DNA of 64,000 bases from Rallus limicola (Eukaryota > Chordata > Aves > Gruiformes > Rallidae): assembly GCA_022605955.1 (NCBI GenBank), contig JAKCOZ010000001.1, forward strand, positions 78,666,520-78,730,519. The letters run 5' to 3'. Shown here in pieces: positions 11,495 through 21,946 of this stretch (positions within the stretch are counted from its first letter, which is position 1; each line of letters starts with the position of its first letter). The notes beneath the pieces were generated by a model that saw only the letters and a list, made by a program, of their open reading frames with translations, was not told where the DNA came from and did not search any database. The position numbers were made by a program, and so were the translations under genes.

Positions 11495-11670
11495 CAGAGC
11501 ACTGGCACAGGCTGCCCAGGGGCTTGTATAGTCTCCTTCTCTGGAGATATTCAAGACCCATCTGGATGCCGACCTGTGTGACCTGTCCTAAGGACCTGCT
11601 TTGGCAGGGGGGTTGGACTCAATAGTCTCTTGAGGTCATTTCCAATCCCTATGATTCTGTGATCCTGTGA
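11495..11670 (+). mobile_element. CR1 LINE, 3' end fragment
   Basis: Same layout as the copy at 9.5 kb: GCACTGGCACAGGCTGCCCA, 'ctctggagatattcaagacccatctgg', GGTTGGACTCAATAG, then ATTCTGTGATCCTGTGA. The second 8-mer has one mismatch. Confidence 0.92.
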
Positions 11671-13044
11671 AACATCCCAAAACTACTTGGGGAGGAAGGA
11701 GGAATAAAACAGCCTCCCGAATCTGCTGCTGTGATTAATTTCCAGGCCATTTGTGTTTGTCATCTGATGCACAGGTCAGGGTTTAGGAGAGAAATACTCA
11801 CTCTCAGACTGTAGCTGTCTGTGCCAATACAGAAGAGCAGAAATCACTCATGGTGACTATTTCACACCAGTATCTAACAGCTACAGGGCTTGGTTTGACT
11901 TGCCAGGAGCTCTGGTCAACACATGGCTCAGCTTGCTAGACTCTGAACAAAACTTAACGTGTGGCTTGCAGTTCAGCTAATGCTGAACGGCAGCAGGTGT
12001 TGACAGGGTAGCCCTGTGTGTCCTCTGCAGAACCTCCAGAACAGGTGGGATGAAGTGTGCAGCCTTTGCCTAGCAGGCTAATGCCGTGAGTGTGAACGCA
12101 AGCGGGAAGGCCGGCCACAATACATCAACAGTACCAGGATGTGTTCTCCAGAGGGTGATGAGAGAAGGCAGAGCCACGCACGAAGGCACGTGGGGGGCGG
12201 TAGGATAATTTTTAATTATCCTTTCCCAAAGACTCCTTTGGGGTAGAACTATATTTGCTCACAAAAGTCTTCTTAGCAGCAGGGTCAGTGTCGGTGACTG
12301 GATCTCAGCAAAGTGCTTAGCAGCACCCAGTGCCTTCCATTGTAATGGGGCCGCTGATGCGTACTGAGGAATGAGCGATTAGGTGTGCTTACCTCAGAGC
12401 TTCCAGAGTCCTGTTCTTAACAGGCAAGTTGGGAACATCACTCCGGGTGTAAAGAAAGTTCTTGCTACCATTTGGTAACGTGCTGCCGCATGCTGTGGGC
12501 CTGGGGGAAACAGGAAGCCACATGGGAGCTGCTAACCAGAACGGGAAATGCACTGGGATTACTGGAGGAGCTATGGAGAAAGCTGTGTGCTGCTACAGCA
12601 CGAGCGGTGCTGGTATCCCAGGGTGGAGGGGGGGAAACTTGCTGCGGACCTTGGAGCAGTAGGACTTGTCAGCTTGCCTGGCTGCTCTGCCCAGCCCTGA
12701 GATCCAGCTCAGCTGGGCTCGTGTTTGGCCTCAGCAGATGCTGCCTGTGGGCTTTGTAGAGGTGCAGAGGGATAATGAGGATTTGGTTTCTGTTTGCTTG
12801 CTAATTTGAGCCCCTGCTGTGAGATTTGGATGTTTCTGAGGATTCTATATTAGCTTTAATGATTAAAAAATTATTTCAATGCTTAGTCAAGAAGATGCAT
12901 GATCTATCATTGAAGCCGCTTAGCAACAGGACTCTTGGTGTTAGACACATATTAGTACAGAAAGATACCCTTGCCCCAGCATCCTCTTGGAATGACTATC
13001 CACTCATCTAAACAAGATAAAGGTCTTTACTGGCCTCCTCTGAG
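11671..13044. other. Noncoding, probable intronic
   Basis: No gene. A stretch near 12310-12375 (AAGTGCTTAGCAGCACCCAGTG, then CCATTGTAATGGGGCC) resembles an old amniote repeat containing the 'ccattg..caatggg' motif, but it is too short to assign. Confidence 0.35.
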
Positions 13045-13195
13045 GCCAGAGGATAAAGCACTCAACTGTGAAACAAGATTTCTTGGTTCTTTTTCTGGCT
13101 TCAACTCCGCAGATCTGGGCAAATCATGTCACCTGCTCCAGTGCCTAAGTTCCCCCACAGGTAAGATAATCACAACAGTGTATAAGCACTCTGGG
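13045..13195 (+). mobile_element. MIR-like SINE relic
   Basis: The order of blocks follows MIR: 'aggataaagcactcaactgtgaa', 'tcttggttctttttctggctt', 'gatctgggcaaatcatgtcacctg', 'gtgcctaagttcccccacaggtaagataatcacaac'. In MIR the middle block is the core (gggcaagt-act-aacct) and the next is 'gtgcctcagttt'. The copy is heavily diverged, as expected for an element that predates amniote radiation. Confidence 0.65.
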
Positions 13196-16100
13196 GAAAT
13201 GACTTTCAAGGGCCTAAGCTCATTAGAAAAGAAAAAAAACCCACCCAACCAACCAACTAAAACCAACCCTTGCAGTAAGTAAAAAGCACCCCAGCCCCTG
13301 ACAGTAGCTGATACTAACCACACAGTTAGCACTGCCCTCCTTGAAGCCCACATACAATTAGCTAACTACAGGGGAGGAAAAAAACATATATTTTCTCCTA
13401 TCCCCTCACCACCTGACAGTAGCAAGGTAGAGATGTTAAAAGCTTGCCATTTGGCTCAAAAGAATTAATTTCAGGCAAAGCCTGGCAAAGTATTTCTGGT
13501 GATCCTCCAAGGAGGAAGAGGGCCTGCCTGTTCTGGGGCAGGATCTAATTTTGCTCACGGGAACGCTGTTAAATACCATGTCTGAGAGGGGGGCAGTAAT
13601 ACTCAGTGCTTGGGTTTTTTTATCCCCAGAGATATTAATTGAACTACTCAGCACCGTTCTCCTTATGAGGAGAAACTGAGGCAGGGAAGAGGAAGCAGGC
13701 ACAAAAAGAGCCAGTATACACTCAGTTCACAGCATAAGGTGTTCCTGCCTCTGGAGCTTGCACGAGGGCCATGGAGCTCCATACCTGAATGCCTTGGGCA
13801 GACCTTGGCAGTGTGGGGGGTGTGAGGGAAGTGCAGACAAAAGGAAGGTGAGGGGGAAAAAAATGGGTCTAAGTGAGCTATTAATTGGTTCCTGAGGGAA
13901 AGAGAGGGGACAGGAGAAGAGAGGAGGTTAAAGGGAATGAGAGAGCAGGAGAAAAGAGGAGGAATGAACAAGGGTGAGAGAGCAGGAGACCGAGTGGTAC
14001 AGCAAGCAGGAGGCACAGTCAAAGCCTCCGAGATCTCTCTGAAGAGATTGCCTATTTCACTTCTGCCTTTTTTTGTGTGTGATCTTGCCTTAAAATTGCA
14101 GGAATGTGGCAGCACAGCACTGGCGCTCTGATTTATTAATTCCATCCCGTCCCACCAGCCCATAAAACAAAAGCATCTGTGTTTGCTCAAGAGGAGCACA
14201 TGAAGGGCCTCATTCACGTCAGAGGTGGACAGGGAAGCTGGCAGATACAGGAAAGTCATCTGCGCCTCCCTCCTTTTCACCTTTGTGTGGATCTGGGCTG
14301 GGGGAAGGGCCGTGGGAGGGAAGGGTCCAGAGGATGGGGTATCAGGAGGGAGAAAGCCAAGATCACCCTGGCGATCCGTGTGGGAGAAAGCGGAGGGGAG
14401 GGCCCAGTTAACACACTGGGCTTCCTCCAGCGAGGAAGGCGTCCCAGCGCAGCAGAGAGGACAAGACCCCTCGCTGCCACCGGGGCTCGCCCAGCGCTGG
14501 CCTCCGCGGTGGCACTCTGCACAGTCCTTCCCCTGATGAACAGTGCTCACATTGCCGTGGCCACAGCCAGGGCTCCAGGGAGCCAAGAAGCCTCTCATGC
14601 AGGAAACCCAGTGCTGCTGCCTGACTTGTAGCTATGGACACAACCATAGTAATAAATTAAATCTGCCAGTCGTAGGAGAAATATCCCCTAACAGCTGTTT
14701 TTTGAGCGTGCTTTCAGAACAAGGAAGGCTCTGGGCAAGAGGAATATTAACTATCCCCCTTTAATGACTGGGCACAGAGGGGATAAAGAGCCAACAACCT
14801 CTACTTATGCCACGCAAGGATCAACCAGGAGTGGCATCTGGCAAAGGGGTACCAGATGTCAGGCACGGAGGACCTTGCTAAAACCGCATCTCTGCCCCTG
14901 CCCTTGGAGGCTGTGCCTTCAAGAGCCAGGCTGCTCTGCAAGGGCACACTGGCAGTGTCACCTACGGGGAAGCAGGGTCCGTGAGCTACTGCTGCCTGCC
15001 TGGTCCTTGGCTTTCTCCCCAGGTTCTCCCATGCAGGGACTGCCCAGGAGCAATCCTGCTTTGCTAGCGAAACGCGGTTCCCATGCGCCCCGCACTCCCA
15101 CGCGCAAACCTGCCGTGAACTTGCAGAAAGAAGCTACGTCGCCCTTCTAAAGTCTTTTACCCGGGGCTGAGGCTGTCCGACTGCTCACCCTGTTCAGCTC
15201 CAAGCAATCCCAGCGCTTCACTTGGCTAGAGGCTGGCCGCACTGGGAATAAATGCCCTTGCCTTCCCTGCCTAGGGGACGCGTCCGACGAACAGGACGAT
15301 GCCATTTTCTTCTGTAATGCCACATTATTCCCGAACCAGCACCACACCGAGTTTCCAGGATGCTTGCAGTCTGTTCAAACCAGCTGCACAGGCAGGGGAG
15401 GTGCCAGCCTGAGCACCGCTGGACCAGCTCAAACCGCAGCAGAACCTAAGCCGAACCCACTCCAGCTGATAAAAACCCATGGGAGAGAAATGCCAGCACA
15501 CAGGTTGGAAAACATGTATTTTTTTTGCCTCAGCGTGGAAATGAAAATACGCCCCAGTGATCTTCACTTGAGCGTGCCTGTCTCCTTTTGTCTTTTGTCT
15601 CCACATTGATCAGTGTTGTAGGTTTCAGGAGGTACAAGAAATCCTACGCCAGACAATTGTGAGAGGTTGAAGCCTGAAGATTTACATCTGTTTCAAATGG
15701 ACTGTCCTGTCCAGCGATGAATGACGGACTATCCATCAAAATGACTCCTCTCCTCCCAAATTCTACACTTGGTACCAGCAGCATCTTGTATCAGCGAGTT
15801 CCATATATCACTATGCACAGCACAGGAAAATACTTACTTTTATTGTCGAGTTGCTACCTTTCACACTTTTTGAATGCAATCCAGTTCCTCTATGAAGAAA
15901 AGCGATGCAGAAAAGCACTTACTCTCCCTCTTCCACACTGCTGATGGCTTTGGCTTTCACCCTGATGTCCTTCTTCACTTGTCTTCCTGAGCTAACTAGC
16001 CCCATCTTAACAAGTCTCTTTCTGTGCATCAGGCATTAGTGAGGTTACCTGCTCAGGGGAAGGATGAATGGCAATCAAAACCTAAAGGTCCCTGTGCTGG

Positions 16101-19100
16101 AGCTGCAGAGCCACGCTCTCTGTCACAGCCCTGGGGAACCACATCTCCTGAGGACACGTCGCTAGCATTTTATAAATCTGAGGAATTTGCAGAGTGCAAT
16201 GTTTTTATCTCAGGGAGAAGGACCTCAGCCCTCCACACTGTGCGGCGGTGGGAGCCAACAAGGCAGCTGATTGAACACTTGGGAACGTTGGCAAAGTAGA
16301 TAAATTTGAGCTCTTAAGGAAAGACCTTCGGGAGCACTAATGTCGCATGAGAGTGAGCTAGAAGAGACTTCAAGCTCTTAATTACGAGCCTGCACAGCTT
16401 AAAACAGCATGAACACATAAAGGACTCTTATAAGCGTGCTGACCGTGGGTCAGGGTGCAGTTTGGAGACATACCCCAGTCTGGAGAATTCAGTGGGGTCT
16501 GACCAAGTGTTCCCTTTTTGAAGAGCTTGCAGCAGAGAGGAGGGTGGCGATAGCCACAGGTCTCATCCATGCGCTGTATTTATTGGCCTCTTATGGTACT
16601 GGCAAGTTCCAAATTGCAGCCCTGGTTAGGCTGAGCTGCTTCCCAGAGATTGCAGGGGCCTTGTCTGGGAGACAGACGATCTGGGGCTGTCTCAGCTCTG
16701 ACGCTATCAGCTGCAGTGTCTCCCTTGTTAAAGGGGGGGTAGTCATCCTGACAAACAGCTCTGTATGTGGGCAGGGAGTGCTCTTAATCACGTATGCAGA
16801 GTACTTTGAGATCGCTGGATGGGAAGCAGTGTGGATGAGGCTAATGCTTATTATTAGACAGAAAGGCCAGGAGCAAAAAGGGCAGAGCAATTCCAGACTT
16901 CTCCAGGGCTCTGGCAGGTGTATGGGACCTGGTTTCCAGTCTAGCTTACTGCCACCTTTTTAGGCTTCTTCTTTTATTAGGAACAATTAAATACAAGGAG
17001 GAAGGGGACAGATATCATCTTTCCTGTGTACATCCTGCAGAATAATTGCAGAGCTTTCTCAGAGCAATTTTGCATGCTCAGTAAAGGGCATCTTCAGAGC
17101 CTATCAAATATCTTATTCCTCATAGGAATATACAGGAAAGCTCGCATCATACAACAGGAGATCTCTATTGCTCCCAAATATTGCCCAGCTGGAATAGGAA
17201 AGGCAACCGAGAGCGCTGAAGAGGAGGAAGAGATGGCCTCGGAAGAAGCACCAGGAGGTGGATGAGGTTGTAGGGTGGCTCCTCATGGCCAGGGCAGCAG
17301 TATTTCCTCCCAACGCATCTGTGGGAAGCTGGAGGCAACTGTGCTTGCAGCATTGGCACCCCAAGAGGGGCAGCAGAGGCTCGAGCTACAAAGGCACTGA
17401 GGAACACAGGGGTGTGCAGGACAGTGCCACTGGCAGGTGATCACTGTGACAAAGAGGAAATGAAAGCCATCCAGGGGTAGGGATGCTGTGAATCCATTCC
17501 AAGTTCCTACCAACAAGCTGCCTGCTAGGTACGACTTTGCTCTCAGATACTAAGGACATCTCCTCCTGGCCTGCTGCTGAAGTAGAGGGAAGTGCCCTGC
17601 TGGAAAGCACCTCTACCCATGCTTAACAGGCAAGAAGAAAGGATGCTGGGTACACAGCCTTGAGCTGTCCAGTACCAGCTTGGACAGTCTGCAGGGAAGA
17701 ACCCATTAGATGACACATGTGCTAATATCACAAAGACACTCCTGAGCTGCGGAGAGAACATGAATTTAAGGGCTCTGCACTGTAGAAGTATATTCTCTCT
17801 TGCATGCGCTTGGCTGTTCTATAGCTCTGTACAGCTCCCTAGGCAACAGTCTTCCCAAATGACACCATAACAAAGCCCAAAGGTGCGGGAGCCTCGATCA
17901 CTAAAAATCCTTGCCGTGGGAGCAAGCATCCTCAGCCCAACTGCTTTACCTTCCATCCCATGGCTGCTGGATGCCTTGCAAGTCAGGCTGAGGCCCTTTG
18001 CTGCAAAGGTGGCTGCATCTCCCTGTCAGCTGTTTCAATTGCTTTGGGATTGCAAAGTTGCCTAAATGGTTTATGAATTATTCTAATAATTATTATTACT
18101 ACTACTATGCTGGAAGTGCCAAAGAAGCCAAGAGGTTTAACTTGATCTCACCTGATTCCTGAAATACCCGACACTATGCGGTAGCGGCCCAGCACATCTA
18201 CCTCCGTGCGTCAGCTGCCCTGCGGAGCCTTAATTCAGTGCAGACTGGAGTGCCCTAAAAGCAATACTGGAGTGGCTCCTGGAATTGTGTGTGTCAGGGG
18301 GGGTGGGAGGAGAGGAATCACAGCCACGGAGCCCCTGGCCTCGCACTGAGCTGGCACCGTAGGTGCTGTGCTGCGGGCGCTCACGTAGGGTCTGTGCCCG
18401 CTGACAGGCAGCTTCCAGGAAACCACGGAGCAGGCACCGACCGAACGCCCTCCCGGCCCCTGCACCCGGCTTCCAGGCACAGGGAAAAGGGGATTGGCAG
18501 CAGCGCAGCTGCAAACAGATGTGACACAGGCTGTCGCACGCAGCTTTGCCAGTGCCCCCCTCCTGCTCTGTAGCCCTCTCTCTATTACCTGAGACCAATG
18601 AACCCCATAATCTCCTGCCTTATCTTAATAAGATACCTCCGTATCTTGTTCTGGAGTCACAATGGCCTCCCTCCTGTGAGGATCCCGTCCTGCTGTCTCT
18701 CTGCACCCACCTCCCAACTTGCTGCACGGCCCCTGTTCCTAGCCCCGTCAGAGGCTGTCCAGTGGTCCAGGGGTGCAAGGTACAAACCCTATCATCCATT
18801 TTTCCCTCTGTGCACCAGAAGAGATTTAAACCCGAGCAGAGGTGGGTGATCAGATGCGTGTGAGAAGCCACGGTGCCCTGCTGTGCTCTCGCATATGTGC
18901 TTTGCACCAGGAGGCCTCCTCTGGACCAGGAAAGGTGCTGGAAGCACCTGCAGAGGCTGCATCGTTCACACTCCCCCACTCACGCTCCGAGCAGGCTCTG
19001 AGCTGCTGGATGGGTATTTATTGCTTGTCACCACTGCTCTGCTACAGAGATGCTTTGTGCTGCCCCGCTGTTCTGAACACCCCTTCCCTCAAGCAGGCAC

Positions 19101-19779
19101 AGAAATTGCCCTTTGGCAGGCTTGCCTAAGGAGTTACTGAGGAACCAGATGCTTCTCTCCAGATCTGCAGCACCTGGGGGTTTCTCCCTCTTGGGCACTA
19201 GCTGAGGAGGCTAATCCTCCTCCTTCCCTGTCCCCACCCTGGATGGGCAAGCGGCAGGAGCAGGAGGGTGAAAAAAAAAAGTTATTTCCAACTCACCTAG
19301 GAACATCTACCCCAAACTCTGCTCCAGAAACCCAGCAAGTGCATCCCTTGGCAGACATGCGTGTGCCAGGCAGGGGTGAAAAGGGGTAGAGACCTTTTCT
19401 GGCCCTCCTGCTCTTGCCCCATCCCCGTCCACCTCTCTGCAGAGAGGAGCCCCCAGCTCTTCACGCGGATGTGCTCTTGGGGTTGCTTCCTACCGGGGCT
19501 GCGTGTGACAGACCCCCTCTCGCCCCTGTGTCTTTCTGCTTCCCCGGTACCTGTCAGGGAGAGGCGCAACAAAACCTCCCCGGGGGCCAGCGGCGTGCCC
19601 GGGACCCGCGTTTGTGCAGCCTGGCCAGAAATCCCCTCGGCACTGACTCGGCAGCTGCCGCATCCCCGGGCGGGCAAACACCAGGGCTGGGGGCATCTCC
19701 CCACAGCTGGAAAATTCCAATCTGGAAGGGGGATGTTGTTCCCCTGGAAGGTTCCCGTCCCGGAGAGAGAGAGGGTACA
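13196..19779. other. Noncoding, probable intronic
   Basis: No supported exon in this interval. It contains a 311-codon minus-strand open frame (13663-14598), judged a chance frame and discussed under findings. Purine-rich GAGA-type DNA lies at 13850-14000, and GC rises from about 19.4 kb towards the CpG island. Confidence 0.45.
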
Positions 19780-19955
19780 AGCACAGGGGCTCCCCGTGAA
19801 GCGCGGAGCCGGTTCGGGTGCTGAGCACGGGTGAAGTCTGAAGACCCGGCTACCGGCGGCGGGGCAGGGCACCCCTCCCGGCGCCAAGCACTGGGCACCC
19901 AGGGGACCGCAAGGTCACCCCTACACCTCCGGCGCTTCTCTCCTCCCCCACACAT

Positions 19956-19972
19956 CCCCCCCCCCCCCCCCC
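19956..19972. repeat. Run of 17 C
   Basis: An uninterrupted C17 tract lies 37 bp inside the putative intron from the 20010 donor. It is G17 in the predicted pre-mRNA. It may form a G-quadruplex, and its length is likely polymorphic. Confidence 0.9.
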
Positions 19973-20009
19973 GCCCCAAAATCCCGGGGTGCGAAGGGGT
20001 CCCGCTTAC

Positions 20010-20400
20010 CTGGCGAGATGCGCCGGTCACGGCGGAGATGCCGGAGCGCCGAGCGCGGGGCGGCACCGCGCCGGGGGCTGACGGGGAAGCATCGCCCGCC
20101 GCCGGGCGGAGGTGGGTCCTGCCGGGCGGAGGTGGGTCCTGCCCGCCGGCCCTGCCGCCGCGGGACTGGGGCTACGACCGGGACCGGCCCGTCGGCGCTG
20201 CCGGCGGATGGCCGTGACCGCCTTCAGACGGCGCCTGCGATGCGGCTACGCGCGGCGCGGAGCCGATTTAAGGCCACCCTGTGCCGGGGGTGGGGGGAGC
20301 GCCGAGGGCCGCCCGCAGTCGATTCCTGCGCGCCGCGCATCCTGCGGGGCCACCTTAAGAGGGGAAGGGGCGAGAGCTGGAGCCGGCGAGGGGGGGAAAG
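20010..20400 (-). other. Candidate noncoding first exon (right end uncertain)
   Basis: On the minus strand the sequence CGCCAG|GTAAGCGGG places a near-consensus donor with the exon ending at 20010. It lies in the CpG island and points to the acceptor at 756/755 of the B3GAT1-like 5' UTR exon. The transcription start is not determined; 20400 is only a guess set inside the island and downstream of the CCAAT box. Intermediate exons cannot be excluded. The link to the gene is inferred from strand, distance and the absence of another candidate. Confidence 0.4.
20101..20140. repeat. Perfect 20-bp tandem duplication
   Basis: The 20-mer GCCGGGCGGAGGTGGGTCCT occurs twice in direct succession without mismatch, inside the CpG island and the candidate first exon. 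This suggests a recent slippage event. Confidence 0.97.
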
Positions 20401-20660
20401 GAGTGGCGAGAAGGCGACCCGGGCCGGCGAGGGAGGAGGCGGCGGCGAGCGGGGCCGGGCACCGCCGCAGCGGCGGCTCCGCTGCCCGGAGCGCCGCGCC
20501 GCCCAATGCGGGGCCGGGGTCGGCGGCCGAGCAGGGGCCGGGCGGGGGGCCCTTTCTCTCGAAGGGGGACGCTTCCCCCGCTGAAGGCGAAGGGGTGCGA
20601 TGTTTTGCTTCGTCCCGGGGAGGGGGTGGGGGGCTCGTTTTGCTGATTACCGGGTGCGGG

Positions 20661-21770
20661 ATTGATTCCCCTCTCCCCGCCCCGAGGCTCCGCTTGCTCC
20701 CAGGAGCAGACACCTGCCACCCCCGCAGACCGTGAGGGCTGGGTGACTAACCGTGAGGCAACCTACGGGGCACAGTGCCTCTCTCCGGGCTTCGGTCTCC
20801 CTACTCGCTGCTTGATGGCTTCCATCGCTGCTGCGTGCCTCAGTTTCCCGTCCAGCTCTGAGGCGGGCGAGGGGAGTCAGTGCAACCGCTTCCTGCTGCA
20901 GCGGCCACAAGAGCAGCCACAGCCAGCACTTTGTCCAGCCGCCCCTGGCTAGGAGCGATTTATGTGGGAGCAGGAGACGGGCTGGCTTTGGTTTTCCTCT
21001 GCCCGCTCCCCTTACGAGCTGTGCCCCCCGGCCATGAGGTCAGCGTGCTGCTTGGAGGGGTGGATGTGCGGCAGTTCTCCAGCCTCGCAGCTGGGGCTGA
21101 GCGCACCGAGGGCAGAATTGAGGAAGGGCTGTCGCACCTCAGCCCTTCTCCTCTTCAGCCTTCTCCTCACCTGGGGCTGGGCAGCGCGCCCAGCCTGTTC
21201 CCCCCCCACACACACCCCTTACACTTCTGAGGATTGTAACTAGCCACATCCCAGGAGTCTCTCCCGAAGAGGTTGCCACAGCTTTCAGCAAGCCATGAGG
21301 CTCGGAAGGCAGCACAGTCCCAGGCTCAGGTGGGGGCTTGCAGATCAAGTTTGGCTACACACAACAAAGCTCCTGCTGTGGGATGCACTAAGCAGGGCAA
21401 AATGTTTTGAGATCCTTGGCTGGAAAGTGCTCTTGGGGAAGAACAAGAGAAGTCTTTCATCTCGGGTCAGCTGGCAGGTCTCCGCCACATTTCTGGAGCA
21501 GAAGTTTCTGAAAACACCTTGGGGAGAAAGACATCGAATGACATTTTACAGCCCAAATGACATTTACAGAGCACAACACCAAAGCGAGCCTGATGTGGGC
21601 AAAGCAGCAGGGGTGTGTGTGCCAGGGCCTTCGCTCACCTGCTTCTCCCCTTGCCAGAGGGACACCTTGAGCCACACGTCCTGCGCCTGGCAGGACCTAC
21701 TGCCACGCTCACCACTGCTGTGCTGGCAGCTGTGCAGACACACTGCCTGTGTCCAGACACACCTTTCCCT
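20661..21770. other. Noncoding, right shoulder of CpG island
   Basis: GC-rich DNA declines to background. I see no supported exon on either strand. A divergent noncoding transcript could start here, but nothing in the sequence proves it. Confidence 0.4.
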
Positions 21771-21845
21771 CAGCCCTCAACACACTTGGTGAAGGACAGC
21801 AGGGCATGAATCGCTGCTGTCCTTCACCAAGTGTGTTGAGGGCTG
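21771..21845. repeat. Near-perfect 75-nt hairpin (32-bp arms, 11-nt loop)
   Basis: Positions 21771-21802 are the exact reverse complement of 21814-21845, with an 11-nt loop (21803-21813). I checked every base of the arms. An outer G-T pair would extend the stem by one. Such arm identity is far beyond chance. It could be a hairpin RNA precursor, a foldback element, a slippage-generated palindrome, or a sequencing or assembly artefact. No flanking transposon ends are recognisable. Confidence 0.95.
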
Positions 21846-21891
21846 GTACTATCCTGCCCTGGCATCCCAAGCGGCCCTCACTGGAGGGAAG

Positions 21892-21946
21892 CCATCCATC
21901 CATCCATCCATCCATCCACCCACCCACCCACCCATTCACCCATCCG
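21892..21946. repeat. (CCAT)n / (CCAC)n tetranucleotide microsatellite
   Basis: A run of CCAT units passes into CCAC units and ends with CCATTCACCCATCC. It lies 46 bp to the right of the hairpin at 21771-21845. Confidence 0.95.

Larger units (their letters stand above)
19780..20660. promoter_or_regulatory. CpG island, candidate promoter of the B3GAT1-like gene
   Basis: CpG dinucleotides are very dense here and sparse on both sides, the usual mark of an unmethylated vertebrate promoter. A CCAAT box lies at 20503-20507, and several G-runs (20510-20550, 20610-20640) could form G-quadruplexes. I see no convincing TATA box. A consensus minus-strand donor sits at the left margin, so transcription leaving leftward towards the B3GAT1-like exons is the most economical reading. 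Divergent transcription to the right is also possible. The boundaries are by eye. Confidence 0.75.

Noticed and set aside
9238..11625. Frames with SGDIQDPSG-like endings near 9.5 and 11.5 kb
   Set aside because: They are translations of CR1 3' UTR sequence, not host proteins.
16436..16963. 175-codon plus-strand open frame
   Set aside because: No recognisable family, mixed composition and no flanking splice or start context; probably chance.
17826..17853. RFX-like X-box (GTTGCCTAGGGAGC on the minus strand)
   Set aside because: Only one half-site is good and there is no promoter context.
19554..20735. Long overlapping open frames on both strands of the CpG island (up to 207 codons)
   Set aside because: High GC removes stop codons in all frames; the products are Arg/Gly/Pro/Ala-rich with no domain, and several frames overlap one another.
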